Below, piece after piece: positions 1-6,747 of a stretch of 11,322 nucleotides of DNA (the first letter of the stretch is position 1; every line of letters starts with the position of its first letter). Under the pieces are notes generated by a model. The model was not told the origin of the DNA. It saw only the letters and a program-made list of their open reading frames with translations, and searched no databases. Made by a program: the position numbers and the translations under genes. Source of the DNA: a bacterium (GTDB taxonomy: Bacteria > Hinthialibacterota > Hinthialibacteria > H5-UNCL2); the NCBI GenBank assembly GCA_015075175.1, contig JABTUV010000026.1, positions 1 to 11,322 of the forward strand, in the 5' to 3' direction.

Positions 1-74
1 GTCGGCTGCCAGTAAGGGCGCGCGAGGCGGGCGGGGGGACGAACCCGGCCCGGCCCGGAGCGCGCGCGGGACTA

Positions 75-102
75 CGGGAGGGCGCGGCGCCGCGCCTTCC
101 CG
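75..102. repeat. GC-rich near-perfect palindrome upstream of fabF
   Basis: Positions 75-88 (CGGGAGGGCGCGGC) pair with 89-102 (GCCGCGCCTTCCCG) with a single G-T wobble. The central 16 bases, 81-96, form a perfect palindrome. No T-run follows, so it is not a classic intrinsic terminator. It lies 37 bases before the fabF ATG, in a 138-base stretch that otherwise holds only GC-rich low-complexity sequence such as GGCCCGGCCCGG near 47-58. It could be a transcript-processing or attenuating hairpin between an upstream gene (acpP is usual before fabF) and fabF, or a dispersed repeat. The dyad is seen directly; its role is unknown. Confidence 0.55.
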
Positions 103-138
103 CGGTTCCGTCCATTCTTGCATTCATACGGGGGTCTG

Positions 139-1395
139 ATGCCCACAGCATTGCATCGCGTCGTGGTCACCGGCATGGGAGTGCTCTCTCCCATCGGCAA
201 CGGTCTGGCCGAGTTTGAAGAGGGCCTTTATGCCGGCCGCTCGGGAACCGGTCCGCTCACGTATTTCAATCCGGAGGGATTCTCCAGCCGCATTGCGGCC
301 CAGCTGCCGCCCCTGGACATGGCCCGCTGGATCGATCCCAAGGAATCGGACCGCATGGAGCCGTTCGTGCGCTACGGCGTGGTCGCCAGCCAGATGGCGG
401 TGGACATGGCCGGACTGGACTGGGGCCGCGAGGACATGACGCGCGTGGGCGTGATCGTCGGCTCGGGCATCGGCGGCATCGCCATGCTGGAGCGGCAGCA
501 TGAGATTTACATGCAGAAGGGGCCGCGGCGCATCTCGCCCCTCTTGATCCCCATGCTCATCATCGACATGGCCTCGGGCATGATCAGCATGCGCTTCGGT
601 GCCAAAGGCCCCAATACGGCGGTGGTCACCGCGTGCGCGACCGGCACCCACTGCATCGGAGAGGCCACGCGGCTCATCCAACGCGGGGACGCGGACGTGA
701 TGCTGGCGGGAGGAACCGAGGCGGCACTCACGCCGCTGGGTTTCGGCGGCTTCTGCGCCATGAAGGCGCTGTCGACCCGCAACGACGATCCCGCCCATGC
801 CAGCCGTCCCTTCGATCGGGACCGCGACGGCTTTGTGATGGGCGAAGGCGCCGGTGTGCTGGTCCTCGAATCGGAAGGGCACGCGCGCGCGCGGGGGGCG
901 GAGATTCTCGGCGAAGTGGTCGGCTACGGCATGTCCGCGGACGCCTTTCATATTACGCAGCCCGCGCCCGAGGGCGAAGGCGCCCAGCGCGCCATGCGCG
1001 CCGCCCTCGCCGACGCCCGGATCGACCCGCGGGACCTCGATTACATCAACGCCCACGGCACCTCCACCGAGCTCAACGACAAGTTCGAGACCGCCGCCAT
1101 CAAGGCCGTCTTCGGCGATCATGCCCGGCGTCTCATGGTCAGTTCCACCAAGTCCCAGACCGGCCCTCTCCTGGGCGCCGCCGGCGGCGTCGAGGCCATC
1201 GCCACCCTGCTGGCGCTGGCCCGCGGGGTCGTCCCCGCGACCATCAACTACCAGACGCCCGATCCCGATTGCGACCTGGACTACGTGCCCAACACGCCCC
1301 GCGAGGCGAGAATCTCCACCGCCCTGTCCAACTCCTTCGGCTTCGGCGGCCACAACGCCGTGTTGGCCTTTCGGCGCTACGATGGGAGGGGCTAG
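139..1395 (+). CDS. fabF: Beta-ketoacyl-ACP synthase II (FabF-like), second catalytic His replaced by Pro
   Basis: A 418-residue protein with the full length and motif order of cytoplasmic FabF, which condenses malonyl-ACP with acyl-ACP to elongate fatty acids. The nucleophile is C166 in TACATGT, the first catalytic His is H306 in NAHGTST, the conserved Lys is K338 in STKSQTG, and the C-terminal glycine loop is FGFGGHN (400-406). These lie at a constant +3 offset from E. coli C163, H303 and K335. The residue matching E. coli H340 is P343 (codon CCT, 1165-1167), where the family has TGH. That His helps decarboxylate malonyl-ACP, so activity is uncertain. ATG 139 was chosen because the protein then opens [14 protein letters not shown], normal for FabF, with G-rich sequence just upstream; an in-frame TTG at 118 would add seven unconserved residues. 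It overlaps rnc by one base, indicating co-transcription. Family assignment is certain; catalytic competence is not. Confidence 0.95.
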   Translation: MPTALHRVVVTGMGVLSPIGNGLAEFEEGLYAGRSGTGPLTYFNPEGFSSRIAAQLPPLDMARWIDPKESDRMEPFVRYGVVASQMAVDMAGLDWGREDMTRVGVIVGSGIGGIAMLERQHEIYMQKGPRRISPLLIPMLIIDMASGMISMRFGAKGPNTAVVTACATGTHCIGEATRLIQRGDADVMLAGGTEAALTPLGFGGFCAMKALSTRNDDPAHASRPFDRDRDGFVMGEGAGVLVLESEGHARARGAEILGEVVGYGMSADAFHITQPAPEGEGAQRAMRAALADARIDPRDLDYINAHGTSTELNDKFETAAIKAVFGDHARRLMVSSTKSQTGPLLGAAGGVEAIATLLALARGVVPATINYQTPDPDCDLDYVPNTPREARISTALSNSFGFGGHNAVLAFRRYDGRG

Positions 1396-2159
1396 TGGCC
1401 TCGGACGCCCTGGAATTGACGCCCGAGCGCCGGCAGGAGCTGCTGGAGCTGTGCCGCTCGCTCGACCTGCCCGACGTGGACGTCCAGCAGCTCAACCAGG
1501 CCTTCACCCATCGCTCCTTTCTGAACGAGCATGGCTTTGACGAGAGTCTGGCCAACGAGCGGCTCGAATTCCTGGGTGACGCGGTGCTGGGTGTGATCGT
1601 CACCGACTATCTCTTCCATCATTATCCCGAGTTGCAGGAAGGCCAGTTGTCCAAGATCAAGTCGGTGGTCGTGAGCCGGCGGCTCTTGTCGCGCGTGGCC
1701 CGGCACATGGACCTGGGACGTCTCCTGCTCCTCGGGCGGGGCGAGGACCAGACGGGCGGGCGCATCCGTCCCTCGATTCTGGCCAATTTGTTCGAGGCGC
1801 TCCTGGGCGCCGTCTATCTTGCGTGCGGCCTTGAGACCACGCGCGCGCTGGTGCTGCGCCTCTTGTCGCCCGAAATCCACCAGGTGGGCAGCGGCGAAGT
1901 GGTAGTCGACTACAAGTCGATGCTGCAAGAGCTGGCGCAGCGTCGCACCGGGGCGATTCCGCGCTATCGCGTCACCCACACGGAAGGCCCGGACCACGAC
2001 AAGGTGTTCGCGGTCGAGGCGCGGCTGCTGGACCATCTTTTGGGCGCGGGCAGCGGCAAGAACAAGAAGACGGCCGAACAGCGGGCGGCGGCGGACGCGC
2101 TGGAGCGGATGAACGAGCATCCCGGCCTCCTGGAGGAGATCATGCGCGGGGAAAATTAG
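1395..2159 (+). CDS. rnc: Ribonuclease III
   Basis: A 254-residue protein of normal RNase III length, a dimeric Mg-dependent endonuclease that cuts double-stranded RNA such as rRNA precursors. The nuclease domain (about 10-160) carries the signature ERLEFLGDAVL at 55-65, with E58 and D62 matching E. coli E41 and D45, and the second motif ILANLFEALLGA, with E134 matching E117. The residue matching D114 is N131, a conservative change. The dsRNA-binding domain (about 170-240) has DYKSMLQEL, GPDHDKVFAVEA and GKNKKTAEQRAAADAL. The start is GTG at 1395, sharing its G with the fabF TAG stop and preceded by GGGAGGGG at 1384-1391, so translation is probably coupled to fabF; the fabF-rnc pairing is common in bacteria. 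The last codons and TAG stop (2157-2159) lie inside the left arm of a palindromic repeat. The next gene is in the same frame, separated only by this stop. Confidence 0.96.
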   Translation: MASDALELTPERRQELLELCRSLDLPDVDVQQLNQAFTHRSFLNEHGFDESLANERLEFLGDAVLGVIVTDYLFHHYPELQEGQLSKIKSVVVSRRLLSRVARHMDLGRLLLLGRGEDQTGGRIRPSILANLFEALLGAVYLACGLETTRALVLRLLSPEIHQVGSGEVVVDYKSMLQELAQRRTGAIPRYRVTHTEGPDHDKVFAVEARLLDHLLGAGSGKNKKTAEQRAAADALERMNEHPGLLEEIMRGEN

Positions 2160-2241
2160 GGTCAGCGCCTGTTTTTGCTGCAGGATTTCGGGCGCCTGTC
2201 GGTGCTATCTGCAAAAACAGGCGCTGAACCCAATTTTCCCC
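2148..2241. repeat. Palindromic REP/MITE-like element, copy A
   Basis: Left arm 2148-2178 pairs with right arm 2211-2241 over 31 bp with two mismatches, around a 32-base centre (2179-2210). The arm core is GGGTCAGCGCCTG followed by TTTTTGC. The same arms occur at 7744-7832 around a different-looking centre, so this is a dispersed element and not a simple terminator. No transposase is encoded in it. From memory, GGGGTCAG-type palindromes resemble non-autonomous repeats mobilised by REP-associated Y1 transposases (RAYTs), but no such gene is in the window. It overlaps the end of rnc and supplies its stop codon. In RNA it would form a long stem able to affect decay of the rnc-methyltransferase transcript. 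Confidence 0.85.
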
Positions 2242-2255
2242 GGGGAGTCATTCTC

Positions 2256-2963
2256 ATGCGCGAACCCATCGGCGAGGAGACGCTGCGGCGCGTGGCCGAA
2301 ATGGACCGTGTCACCGCCTGGATCGCCGAGCTGGTGCTGGCGGAGGCGGGCCGGCGCGTCATCGAGGTGGGCGCCGGCATGGGTACCTTCACCACCCGCC
2401 TCCTGCCGCGCGAGCGCCTGGTCGCCGTCGAGCCCAACCTGGACCACTCCAGCCGCCTGCGCGAACTGGAACGGAAGCATCCCTGCCTGTCGGTGGTCGA
2501 AGCGGACTTCACGCACGATGACTGCCGCGCGCTCTCGGCGGAGCGGTGCGACACCATCGTCTGCCTGAACGTGCTGGAGCACATCGCCGACGATGCGCGC
2601 GCGCTGGCCAACATGTACCATCTGCTTGCGCCCGGCGGGCGGGCGCTCCTCCTCGTGCCCGCCCTGCGCCGTCTCTTCGGCACCCTGGACACGTTTCTTT
2701 ACCACCATCGCCGTTATGAAATGTCCGAACTGGCCGAGAAGGTGTCCGCCGCGGGTTTCGTGGTGAAAAAACTCGCCTATTTCAACCTCTTCGGCATGGT
2801 GGGATGGTGGTGGAATGCGCGAGTGCGGCGGGTGGAGATCCTCCCCGCCGGCCAACTGGCGTTGTACAACCGGCTCGCACCCGTCTTCCGCCGCATCGAG
2901 GCGTGGACCGGCCCCCCCATCGGCCAGTCGCTGTGGGCGGTGGCGGAGAAACCGGAGCGATGA
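2256..2963 (+). CDS. Class I SAM-dependent methyltransferase, substrate unknown
   Basis: A 235-residue Rossmann-fold methyltransferase. SAM-binding motif I is VIEVGAGMGTFT at 35-46, the acidic end of strand 2 is AVEPN at 57-61, motif II-like VEADF is at 81-85, and the post-motif CLNVLEHI is at 103-110, followed by LLAPGGRALLLVPA at 123-136. The C-terminal part (HHRRYEMSEL, YFNLFGMVGWWWNARV, LPAGQLALYNRLAP) matches, from memory, a methyltransferase subgroup often found near glycosyltransferases, which gives no firm substrate. ATG 2256 is preceded by GGGGAG at 2242-2247; the reading frame is open further upstream into the palindromic repeat, but those residues look like translated repeat. It follows fabF-rnc on the same strand and may be read from the same transcript. 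The fold is confident, the target unknown. Confidence 0.88.
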   Translation: MREPIGEETLRRVAEMDRVTAWIAELVLAEAGRRVIEVGAGMGTFTTRLLPRERLVAVEPNLDHSSRLRELERKHPCLSVVEADFTHDDCRALSAERCDTIVCLNVLEHIADDARALANMYHLLAPGGRALLLVPALRRLFGTLDTFLYHHRRYEMSELAEKVSAAGFVVKKLAYFNLFGMVGWWWNARVRRVEILPAGQLALYNRLAPVFRRIEAWTGPPIGQSLWAVAEKPER

Positions 2964-2975
2964 CTGCGCGACAGG

Positions 2976-3464
2976 ATGGGTCCTACGGGACGGCCCACGA
3001 GCACGGTGAGGTCTTATCGGTCCCATAGGTCATGTCGGTCCTATTCCGATGCTTACGACACCGCATTCGCATGGAGGACAAGCAGGGGCTTCTTTGACCG
3101 CCTTTGGGGCAGGCACGTACCGCCGGGCGGCGAGCCCGTCGAGGAGATCAACTCAGCGGAAGCCGAGGCGCGCCTGGCCGCCCAGCCGACGACGCAGCTC
3201 CTGGACGTGCGCGAGCCGGAAGAACTGGACGAGGACGGTTTCATCCCCGGTTCCGTCCACATCCCCATGCCCGAGATTGAGTCGCGTTGGTCCGAGCTGG
3301 ACCCGGCCCGGCCCATAATCGTCTACTGCGCCGCAGGGATGCGCAGCTACAATGTGGGCTGCTACCTAGCCGGCCGGGGTTTCACCGCGGTCGCCAGCCT
3401 GCGCGGCGGACTGCGCGCCTGGCACGGCGAGATCGCCCGCCGGAGCGACGGGCGCCGTACTTGA
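2976..3464 (+). CDS. Single-domain rhodanese (sulfurtransferase-like), start uncertain
   Basis: The rhodanese domain runs from about EEINSAEAEARLAAQ to the end, with LLDVREPEE, GSVHIPM and the active-site loop YCAAGMRS, whose Cys would carry the persulfide. Rhodaneses move sulfane sulfur between thiols and are usually cytoplasmic when they have no signal peptide, as here. With the first ATG (2976) the protein is 162 residues; an in-frame GTG is at 3006. Both starts have weak ribosome binding sites, and the first 36 residues run through a 9-bp tandem repeat giving RSY-RSH-RSC-RSY, unlike a normal N-terminus. The family-like beginning is GFFDRLWGR, preceded by GGAGG (3073-3077), six spacer bases and AGG at 3084 where ATG is expected. 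A 126-residue protein from there would be typical. It may therefore be a start-codon mutant, a decaying gene, or the site of a sequence error. The domain call is firm, the start is not. Confidence 0.8.
   Translation: MGPTGRPTSTVRSYRSHRSCRSYSDAYDTAFAWRTSRGFFDRLWGRHVPPGGEPVEEINSAEAEARLAAQPTTQLLDVREPEELDEDGFIPGSVHIPMPEIESRWSELDPARPIIVYCAAGMRSYNVGCYLAGRGFTAVASLRGGLRAWHGEIARRSDGRRT
3010..3045. repeat. Degenerate 9-bp tandem repeat (four units)
   Basis: Four consecutive 9-base units begin with GGTC: GGTCTTATC, GGTCCCATA, GGTCATGTC and GGTCCTATT. A related GGGTCCTACGGGAC lies just upstream at 2978-2991. Read in the rhodanese frame they give a three-residue repeat, Arg-Ser-Tyr/His/Cys. The unit looks like an intergenic microsatellite rather than coding sequence. 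It sits between the methyltransferase stop and the conserved start of the rhodanese domain. Confidence 0.7.
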
Positions 3465-3506
3465 GGCGCGACCATCCGCGCTTGTTCCAACCAACTTGAA
3501 ATCGGC

Positions 3507-3535
3507 TTGAAATTGCCGTCGGACAGTGATAATTT
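3507..3535 (+). promoter_or_regulatory. Sigma70-type promoter upstream of korAB
   Basis: TTGAAA (3507-3512), a 17-base spacer and TAATTT (3530-3535) fit the housekeeping consensus well and sit in an AT-rich island in otherwise GC-rich DNA. Transcription would start near 3541. The octamer CTTGAAAT is repeated at 3495-3502 and 3506-3513, 11 bases apart, overlapping the -35 box; this could be an activator or repressor site or chance. Confidence 0.55.
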
Positions 3536-3540
3536 AACTA

Positions 3541-3685
3541 ATTGAAACAACAGTGAGCGCGGGTGTGCTGCGTGAAAATGCACCCGCCTCGCGGGTGTCC
3601 GCGCGGAATAACGGCTCCACCGACTCGCACCGACTGCCCCGGAGCATCCCACCGCTCGTCGAACGGGGATGCTTCGGGCGTTTTT
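3541..3685 (+). ncRNA. Candidate structured leader RNA (attenuator) or small RNA before korAB
   Basis: A transcript from the promoter at 3507-3535 would run about 145 bases to an intrinsic terminator at 3638-3685. The heptamer CACCCGC (3581-3587) can pair with GCGGGTG at 3559-3565 or with the same heptamer at 3591-3597, so two hairpins are mutually exclusive. A palindrome TCCGCGCGGA follows at 3598-3607. It does not match tmRNA, 6S, SRP RNA, RNase P or a common riboswitch that I can recognise. It may be a standalone small RNA or a leader deciding read-through into korAB, about 120 bases on. Promoter, repeats and terminator are seen; function is inferred. Confidence 0.35.
3638..3685 (+). terminator. 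Intrinsic terminator upstream of korA
   Basis: CCCGGAGCATCCC (3638-3650) pairs with GGGATGCTTCGGG (3666-3678), a 13-bp stem with one G-T wobble and a 15-base loop, followed after CG by five T residues (3681-3685). It lies about 120 bases before korA and 175 bases after the rhodanese stop, so it is placed to end the short transcript from 3541 rather than the rhodanese transcript. Confidence 0.65.
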
Positions 3686-3806
3686 CCGTTCGGATGCGTT
3701 GTCGCGATAGACGACGATTTCTCGCAGAGCGAGTGACCGATAATGCGGCGGGGAGGTTCACGCCAGACGGGCGATGAGCCTTCCTCTCAACCAAGGAGTG
3801 GTTTAG

Positions 3807-5663
3807 ATGGCGGTTGCACAACCCACCAAACCCGTCGAGACGGTGGAGACGGTCGCAATCCGGTTCGTGGGCGATTCCGGAGACGGCATGCAGATTACCG
3901 GCAGCCAGTTCACCACGTCGTCCGCGCTGGGCGGCAACGACCTGGCGACGCTGCCCGACTTCCCGGCGGAAATCCGCGCCCCCGCCGGCACGCTCTACGG
4001 TGTGTCCGGCTTCCAGATCAACTTCTCCAGCACGGATATCTACACCCCCGGCGATACCCTGCAGGCGCTCGTGGCCATGAACCCCGCCGCGCTCAAGATC
4101 AACCTGGGCGACCTGGAGACGGGTGGCATCCTGATCGTCAACTCCGACGCCTTCGTGCCCAGCAATCTCAAGCTGGCCGGCTACGCGGAGAACCCGTTGG
4201 AAGACGGCAGCCTGCATCAATACCGGCTGTTCACCATTCCCATGACGACTTTGACGCGTGAGGCGGTCGCCAAGCTGGAATTGAAGACCAAGGACGCGGA
4301 CCGCTGCAAGAACATGTTCGCGCTGGGGCTGGTGAGCTGGCTCTACGACCGACCGGTGGAACCGACGCTGGAGTGGTTCCAGGAGAAGTGGGGCAAAACG
4401 GACCCGAAAGTGGCGGAGGCCAATACGCTGGCCTTCAAGGCGGGCTATTTCTTCGGGGAGACGGCGGAGGCCTTTCCCGCCCAGTATCGGGTGGAGAAGG
4501 CGAAATTGGCGCCGGGCGTCTATCGCAAGGTGCGGGGCAACGAGGCGACCGCGCTGGGCATGATCGCCGCCGCCGCGCGCGCCGGCAAGCCCCTCTTCTA
4601 CGGCTCCTATCCCATCACCCCGGCCAGCGACATTCTGCACGAACTGTCCCGGCACAAGAACTTCGACGTCAAGACCTTCCAGGCGGAAGACGAGATCGCC
4701 GCCATGTGCGCGGCCATCGGCGCGGCTTACGGCGGAGCCTTCGCCGCGACCGGCACGAGCGGCCCCGGCATGGCGCTGAAGACCGAGGCCATCGGCCTGG
4801 CGGTGATGCTGGAACTGCCCATGGTGATCGTGAATGTGCAGCGCGGCGGCCCCTCCACCGGACTGCCGACCAAGACTGAGCAGGCCGACCTCCTCCAAGC
4901 CGTCTGGGGACGCAACGGCGAGTGCCCCGTGGCCGTGATCGCCGCCCAGTCGCCGCCCGACTGCTTCATGGCGGCCTATGAGGCCTTCCAGATCGCCGTC
5001 AAGTACATGACGCCCGTGATCCTTCTGACCGACGGCTACCTGGGCAACGGCGCGGAACCCTGGAGGATTCCCAACGTCGAGGACCTGCCCCCCATCGAGG
5101 TGCGGCACGCAACCGATCCGGCGACGTTCCAGCCGTATCTGCGGGACGAGAAGTTGGCGCGCCCGTGGGCGATTCCCGGCACGCCCGGCCTGGCGCACCG
5201 TATCGGCGGCCTGGAGAAGAAGGACGTCACCGGCGAGGTCTGCTACGATCCCGCCAACCATCAGCTGATGTGCGAGCTGCGCGCGCGCAAGGTGGCCGGC
5301 ATCGTCGAGAGCCTGCCCGAGCAGACGGTGATGGGGCCGGATTCCGGCGAGCTTCTGGTAGTCAGCTGGGGCGGAACTTACGGCGCGGTTCGCACCGCGG
5401 TCGAGCGCGCCCAGCGGCGCGGCCTCTCCGTCGCCCACGCCCATTTGCGCTATCTCAATCCGTTCCCGCGCAACCTGGGAACTCTGCTGCGAAGCTACAA
5501 GAAGATTCTTGTGCCCGAGCTCAACCTCGGGCAGTTGAAGATGGTCCTGCGCGCCCACTATCTCGTGGACGCGCACGGCTACGGCAAGATTCAGGGACGG
5601 CCCTTCACCGTCGCGGAAGTCTTCGCCGCCATCGAGAAGATGATTGCGGAGTCCAGGCTTTAG
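3807..5663 (+). CDS. korA: 2-oxoacid:ferredoxin oxidoreductase, fused gamma-alpha subunit (2-oxoglutarate type likely)
   Basis: A 618-residue protein with the usual fused layout of two-subunit enzymes that oxidise 2-oxoacids with CoA to acyl-CoA, CO2 and reduced ferredoxin in the cytoplasm. The gamma domain (about 15-190) starts with [18 protein letters not shown]. The alpha domain (about 240-610) has the substrate-site motif YPITP at 268-272, the thiamine-contacting stretch AEDEIAAM at 293-300, [12 protein letters not shown] at 316-327 and [15 protein letters not shown] at 345-359. The gamma and alpha motifs fit 2-oxoglutarate-type KorA better than pyruvate enzymes, but substrate choice is inferred. 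ATG 3807 follows AAGGAG (3793-3798) with eight bases of spacing. korB follows after 46 bases and supplies the thiamine diphosphate and iron-sulfur site. Upstream lie a promoter and a terminator-bearing leader. A 680-codon antisense frame across this gene is a high-GC shadow. Confidence 0.94.
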   Translation: MAVAQPTKPVETVETVAIRFVGDSGDGMQITGSQFTTSSALGGNDLATLPDFPAEIRAPAGTLYGVSGFQINFSSTDIYTPGDTLQALVAMNPAALKINLGDLETGGILIVNSDAFVPSNLKLAGYAENPLEDGSLHQYRLFTIPMTTLTREAVAKLELKTKDADRCKNMFALGLVSWLYDRPVEPTLEWFQEKWGKTDPKVAEANTLAFKAGYFFGETAEAFPAQYRVEKAKLAPGVYRKVRGNEATALGMIAAAARAGKPLFYGSYPITPASDILHELSRHKNFDVKTFQAEDEIAAMCAAIGAAYGGAFAATGTSGPGMALKTEAIGLAVMLELPMVIVNVQRGGPSTGLPTKTEQADLLQAVWGRNGECPVAVIAAQSPPDCFMAAYEAFQIAVKYMTPVILLTDGYLGNGAEPWRIPNVEDLPPIEVRHATDPATFQPYLRDEKLARPWAIPGTPGLAHRIGGLEKKDVTGEVCYDPANHQLMCELRARKVAGIVESLPEQTVMGPDSGELLVVSWGGTYGAVRTAVERAQRRGLSVAHAHLRYLNPFPRNLGTLLRSYKKILVPELNLGQLKMVLRAHYLVDAHGYGKIQGRPFTVAEVFAAIEKMIAESRL

Positions 5664-5696
5664 CCTGCTCTAAGGCAAACTGAAGATTGGACTCCG
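5647..5696 (+). other. Intercistronic hairpin between korA and korB
   Basis: CGGAGTCCA (5647-5655) pairs perfectly with TGGACTCCG (5688-5696). Inside the loop, AGGCT-TT-AGCCT (5655-5666) forms a second small hairpin around the korA TAG stop (5661-5663). The outer stem ends against the korB ribosome binding site GGAAGGAG (5696-5703). It could set the korA:korB translation ratio or protect the message. The pairing is seen; the effect is inferred. Confidence 0.5.
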
Positions 5697-5709
5697 GAAG
5701 GAGAAAAGC

Positions 5710-6747
5710 ATGGCTACGACGGTTGAAAACATGGCCGCGCGGGAATGGAAGCCGGCCGACTATGCCAGCGACCAGGACGTGCGCTGGTGCCCCGGATGCG
5801 GGGATTACGCGATCCTGGCGCAGGCCAAGAAAGCGCTGGCGGCGGCGGGGGTGGAGCCGGACCGGATCACCTGGGTCTCGGGCATCGGCTGCAGCAGCCG
5901 CTTCCCGTATTATGTTTCGACCTATGGGATTCACGGCATCCACGGGCGCGCGCCGGCCATCGCCACGGGGCTGAAGATCGCCCGGCCCGACATCACCGTC
6001 TGGGTCGCTACCGGCGACGGGGACGGGCTGTCCATCGGCGGCAATCACTTCATGCACGCCATGCGCCGCAACGCCGACATCAAGATCGTGCTCTTCAACA
6101 ACCGCATTTACGGTCTGACCAAGGGCCAGATTTCGCCCACCAGCGAGAAGGGCAAGCGCACCGTCAGTACGCCCTACGGTTCGGTGGAACCGCCCATCCA
6201 CCCCGTCTCCGCGGCGCTGGGCTGCGGCGCGACCTTCGTCGCTCGCACCGTGGACATGAACGTCAAGCACCTGGGCGAAGTGTTGGAGCGGGCCGCCCGG
6301 CACAAGGGCACCGCGTTCGTCGAGATTTACCAGAACTGCAACATCTTCAACGACGGCGCCTTCAAGTACGCCTCCGACAAGGCCGAGCGCGACGAGCACA
6401 CGTTGGTCCTCGAACAGGGCAAGCCGATGCTTTTCGGCGTCGACAAGAAGAAGGGCATCCGCATGACCGCCAACATGCAGCCGGAGATCGTCACGCTGGG
6501 CGAGAACGGCGTCACCGTCGCCGATGTGGTGGTGCATGACGAGAGGGCGGACAACCCCGGCATCGCGTTCATGCTGTCCCAGATGGCCTATCCCGATTTC
6601 CCCGAGCCGATCGGCGTCTTTCGCGCCGTCGAGTTGCCGACTTACGAGAGCCTCTTGGAGGAGCAGATCGCCGCCGTGCGCGCCAAGAAGGGTCCGGGCG
6701 ATTTGGCCCAGCTCCTGAGAGGCAACGACACCTGGGAAGTGGCGTAA
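5710..6747 (+). CDS. korB: 2-oxoacid:ferredoxin oxidoreductase beta subunit (2-oxoglutarate type likely)
   Basis: A 345-residue subunit that binds thiamine diphosphate, Mg and the [4Fe-4S] cluster passing electrons to ferredoxin. Probable cluster ligands are C27 and C30 (WCPGCGDY), C61 (GIGCSSRF) and C210 (YQNCNIF); the C27-C61 spacing of 34 equals that of the Sulfolobus enzyme, whose ligands are C12, C15, C46 and C197 from memory. The Mg-thiamine motif is GDGDGLSIGGNHF at 102-114 with FNNRIYGLTKGQ at 129-140. The LTKGQ-SPTS stretch is typical of KorB-type sequences. ATG 5710 follows GGAAGGAG with six to seven bases of spacing. It pairs with korA, and no separate ferredoxin-like delta subunit is encoded nearby, as is normal for the two-subunit class. 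A terminator-like hairpin begins immediately after the stop. Confidence 0.94.
   Translation: MATTVENMAAREWKPADYASDQDVRWCPGCGDYAILAQAKKALAAAGVEPDRITWVSGIGCSSRFPYYVSTYGIHGIHGRAPAIATGLKIARPDITVWVATGDGDGLSIGGNHFMHAMRRNADIKIVLFNNRIYGLTKGQISPTSEKGKRTVSTPYGSVEPPIHPVSAALGCGATFVARTVDMNVKHLGEVLERAARHKGTAFVEIYQNCNIFNDGAFKYASDKAERDEHTLVLEQGKPMLFGVDKKKGIRMTANMQPEIVTLGENGVTVADVVVHDERADNPGIAFMLSQMAYPDFPEPIGVFRAVELPTYESLLEEQIAAVRAKKGPGDLAQLLRGNDTWEVA

Larger units (their letters stand above)
3465..3806. other. 342-base intergenic region before korA
   Basis: No convincing gene is present. A weak hairpin at 3464-3483 (AGGCGCG, loop ACCATC, CGCGCTT) right at the rhodanese stop could end that transcript. It is followed by a sigma70-like promoter (3507-3535), a structured stretch ending in an intrinsic terminator (3541-3685), and about 120 bases leading to korA with a small hairpin CTCGC-AGA-GCGAG at 3721-3733. 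A GTG-started open frame at 3553 gives an Arg-rich peptide with no family features and runs through the terminator; it was not called. Confidence 0.6.

Noticed and set aside
1-15. Possible last codons of an upstream gene (V-G-C-Q-stop), for example acpP
   Set aside because: acpP before fabF would be usual, but four residues cannot support a call and the frame is not otherwise constrained.
124-1353. 409-codon open frame on the minus strand across fabF
   Set aside because: Antisense shadow of fabF, with low-complexity composition and no recognisable domain.
633-1394. In-frame upstream extension of rnc inside fabF
   Set aside because: It reads as Arg-rich shadow sequence; the GTG at 1395 with GGGAGGGG just upstream and the normal RNase III length fix the start.
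2148-2241. Copy A as an ordinary intrinsic terminator of rnc
   Set aside because: There is no T-run after the stem, and the same arms recur at 7744-7832, which points to a dispersed element.
3553-3777. 74-codon open frame as a leader peptide before korA
   Set aside because: It runs straight through the intrinsic terminator, has no family similarity and no clear ribosome binding site; the RNA-structure explanation fits better.
3534-5576. 680-codon open frame on the minus strand across korA
   Set aside because: It lies antisense to a well-supported korA, is rich in Arg/Gly/Ala/His as expected of high-GC third-position shadows, and shows no family motifs.
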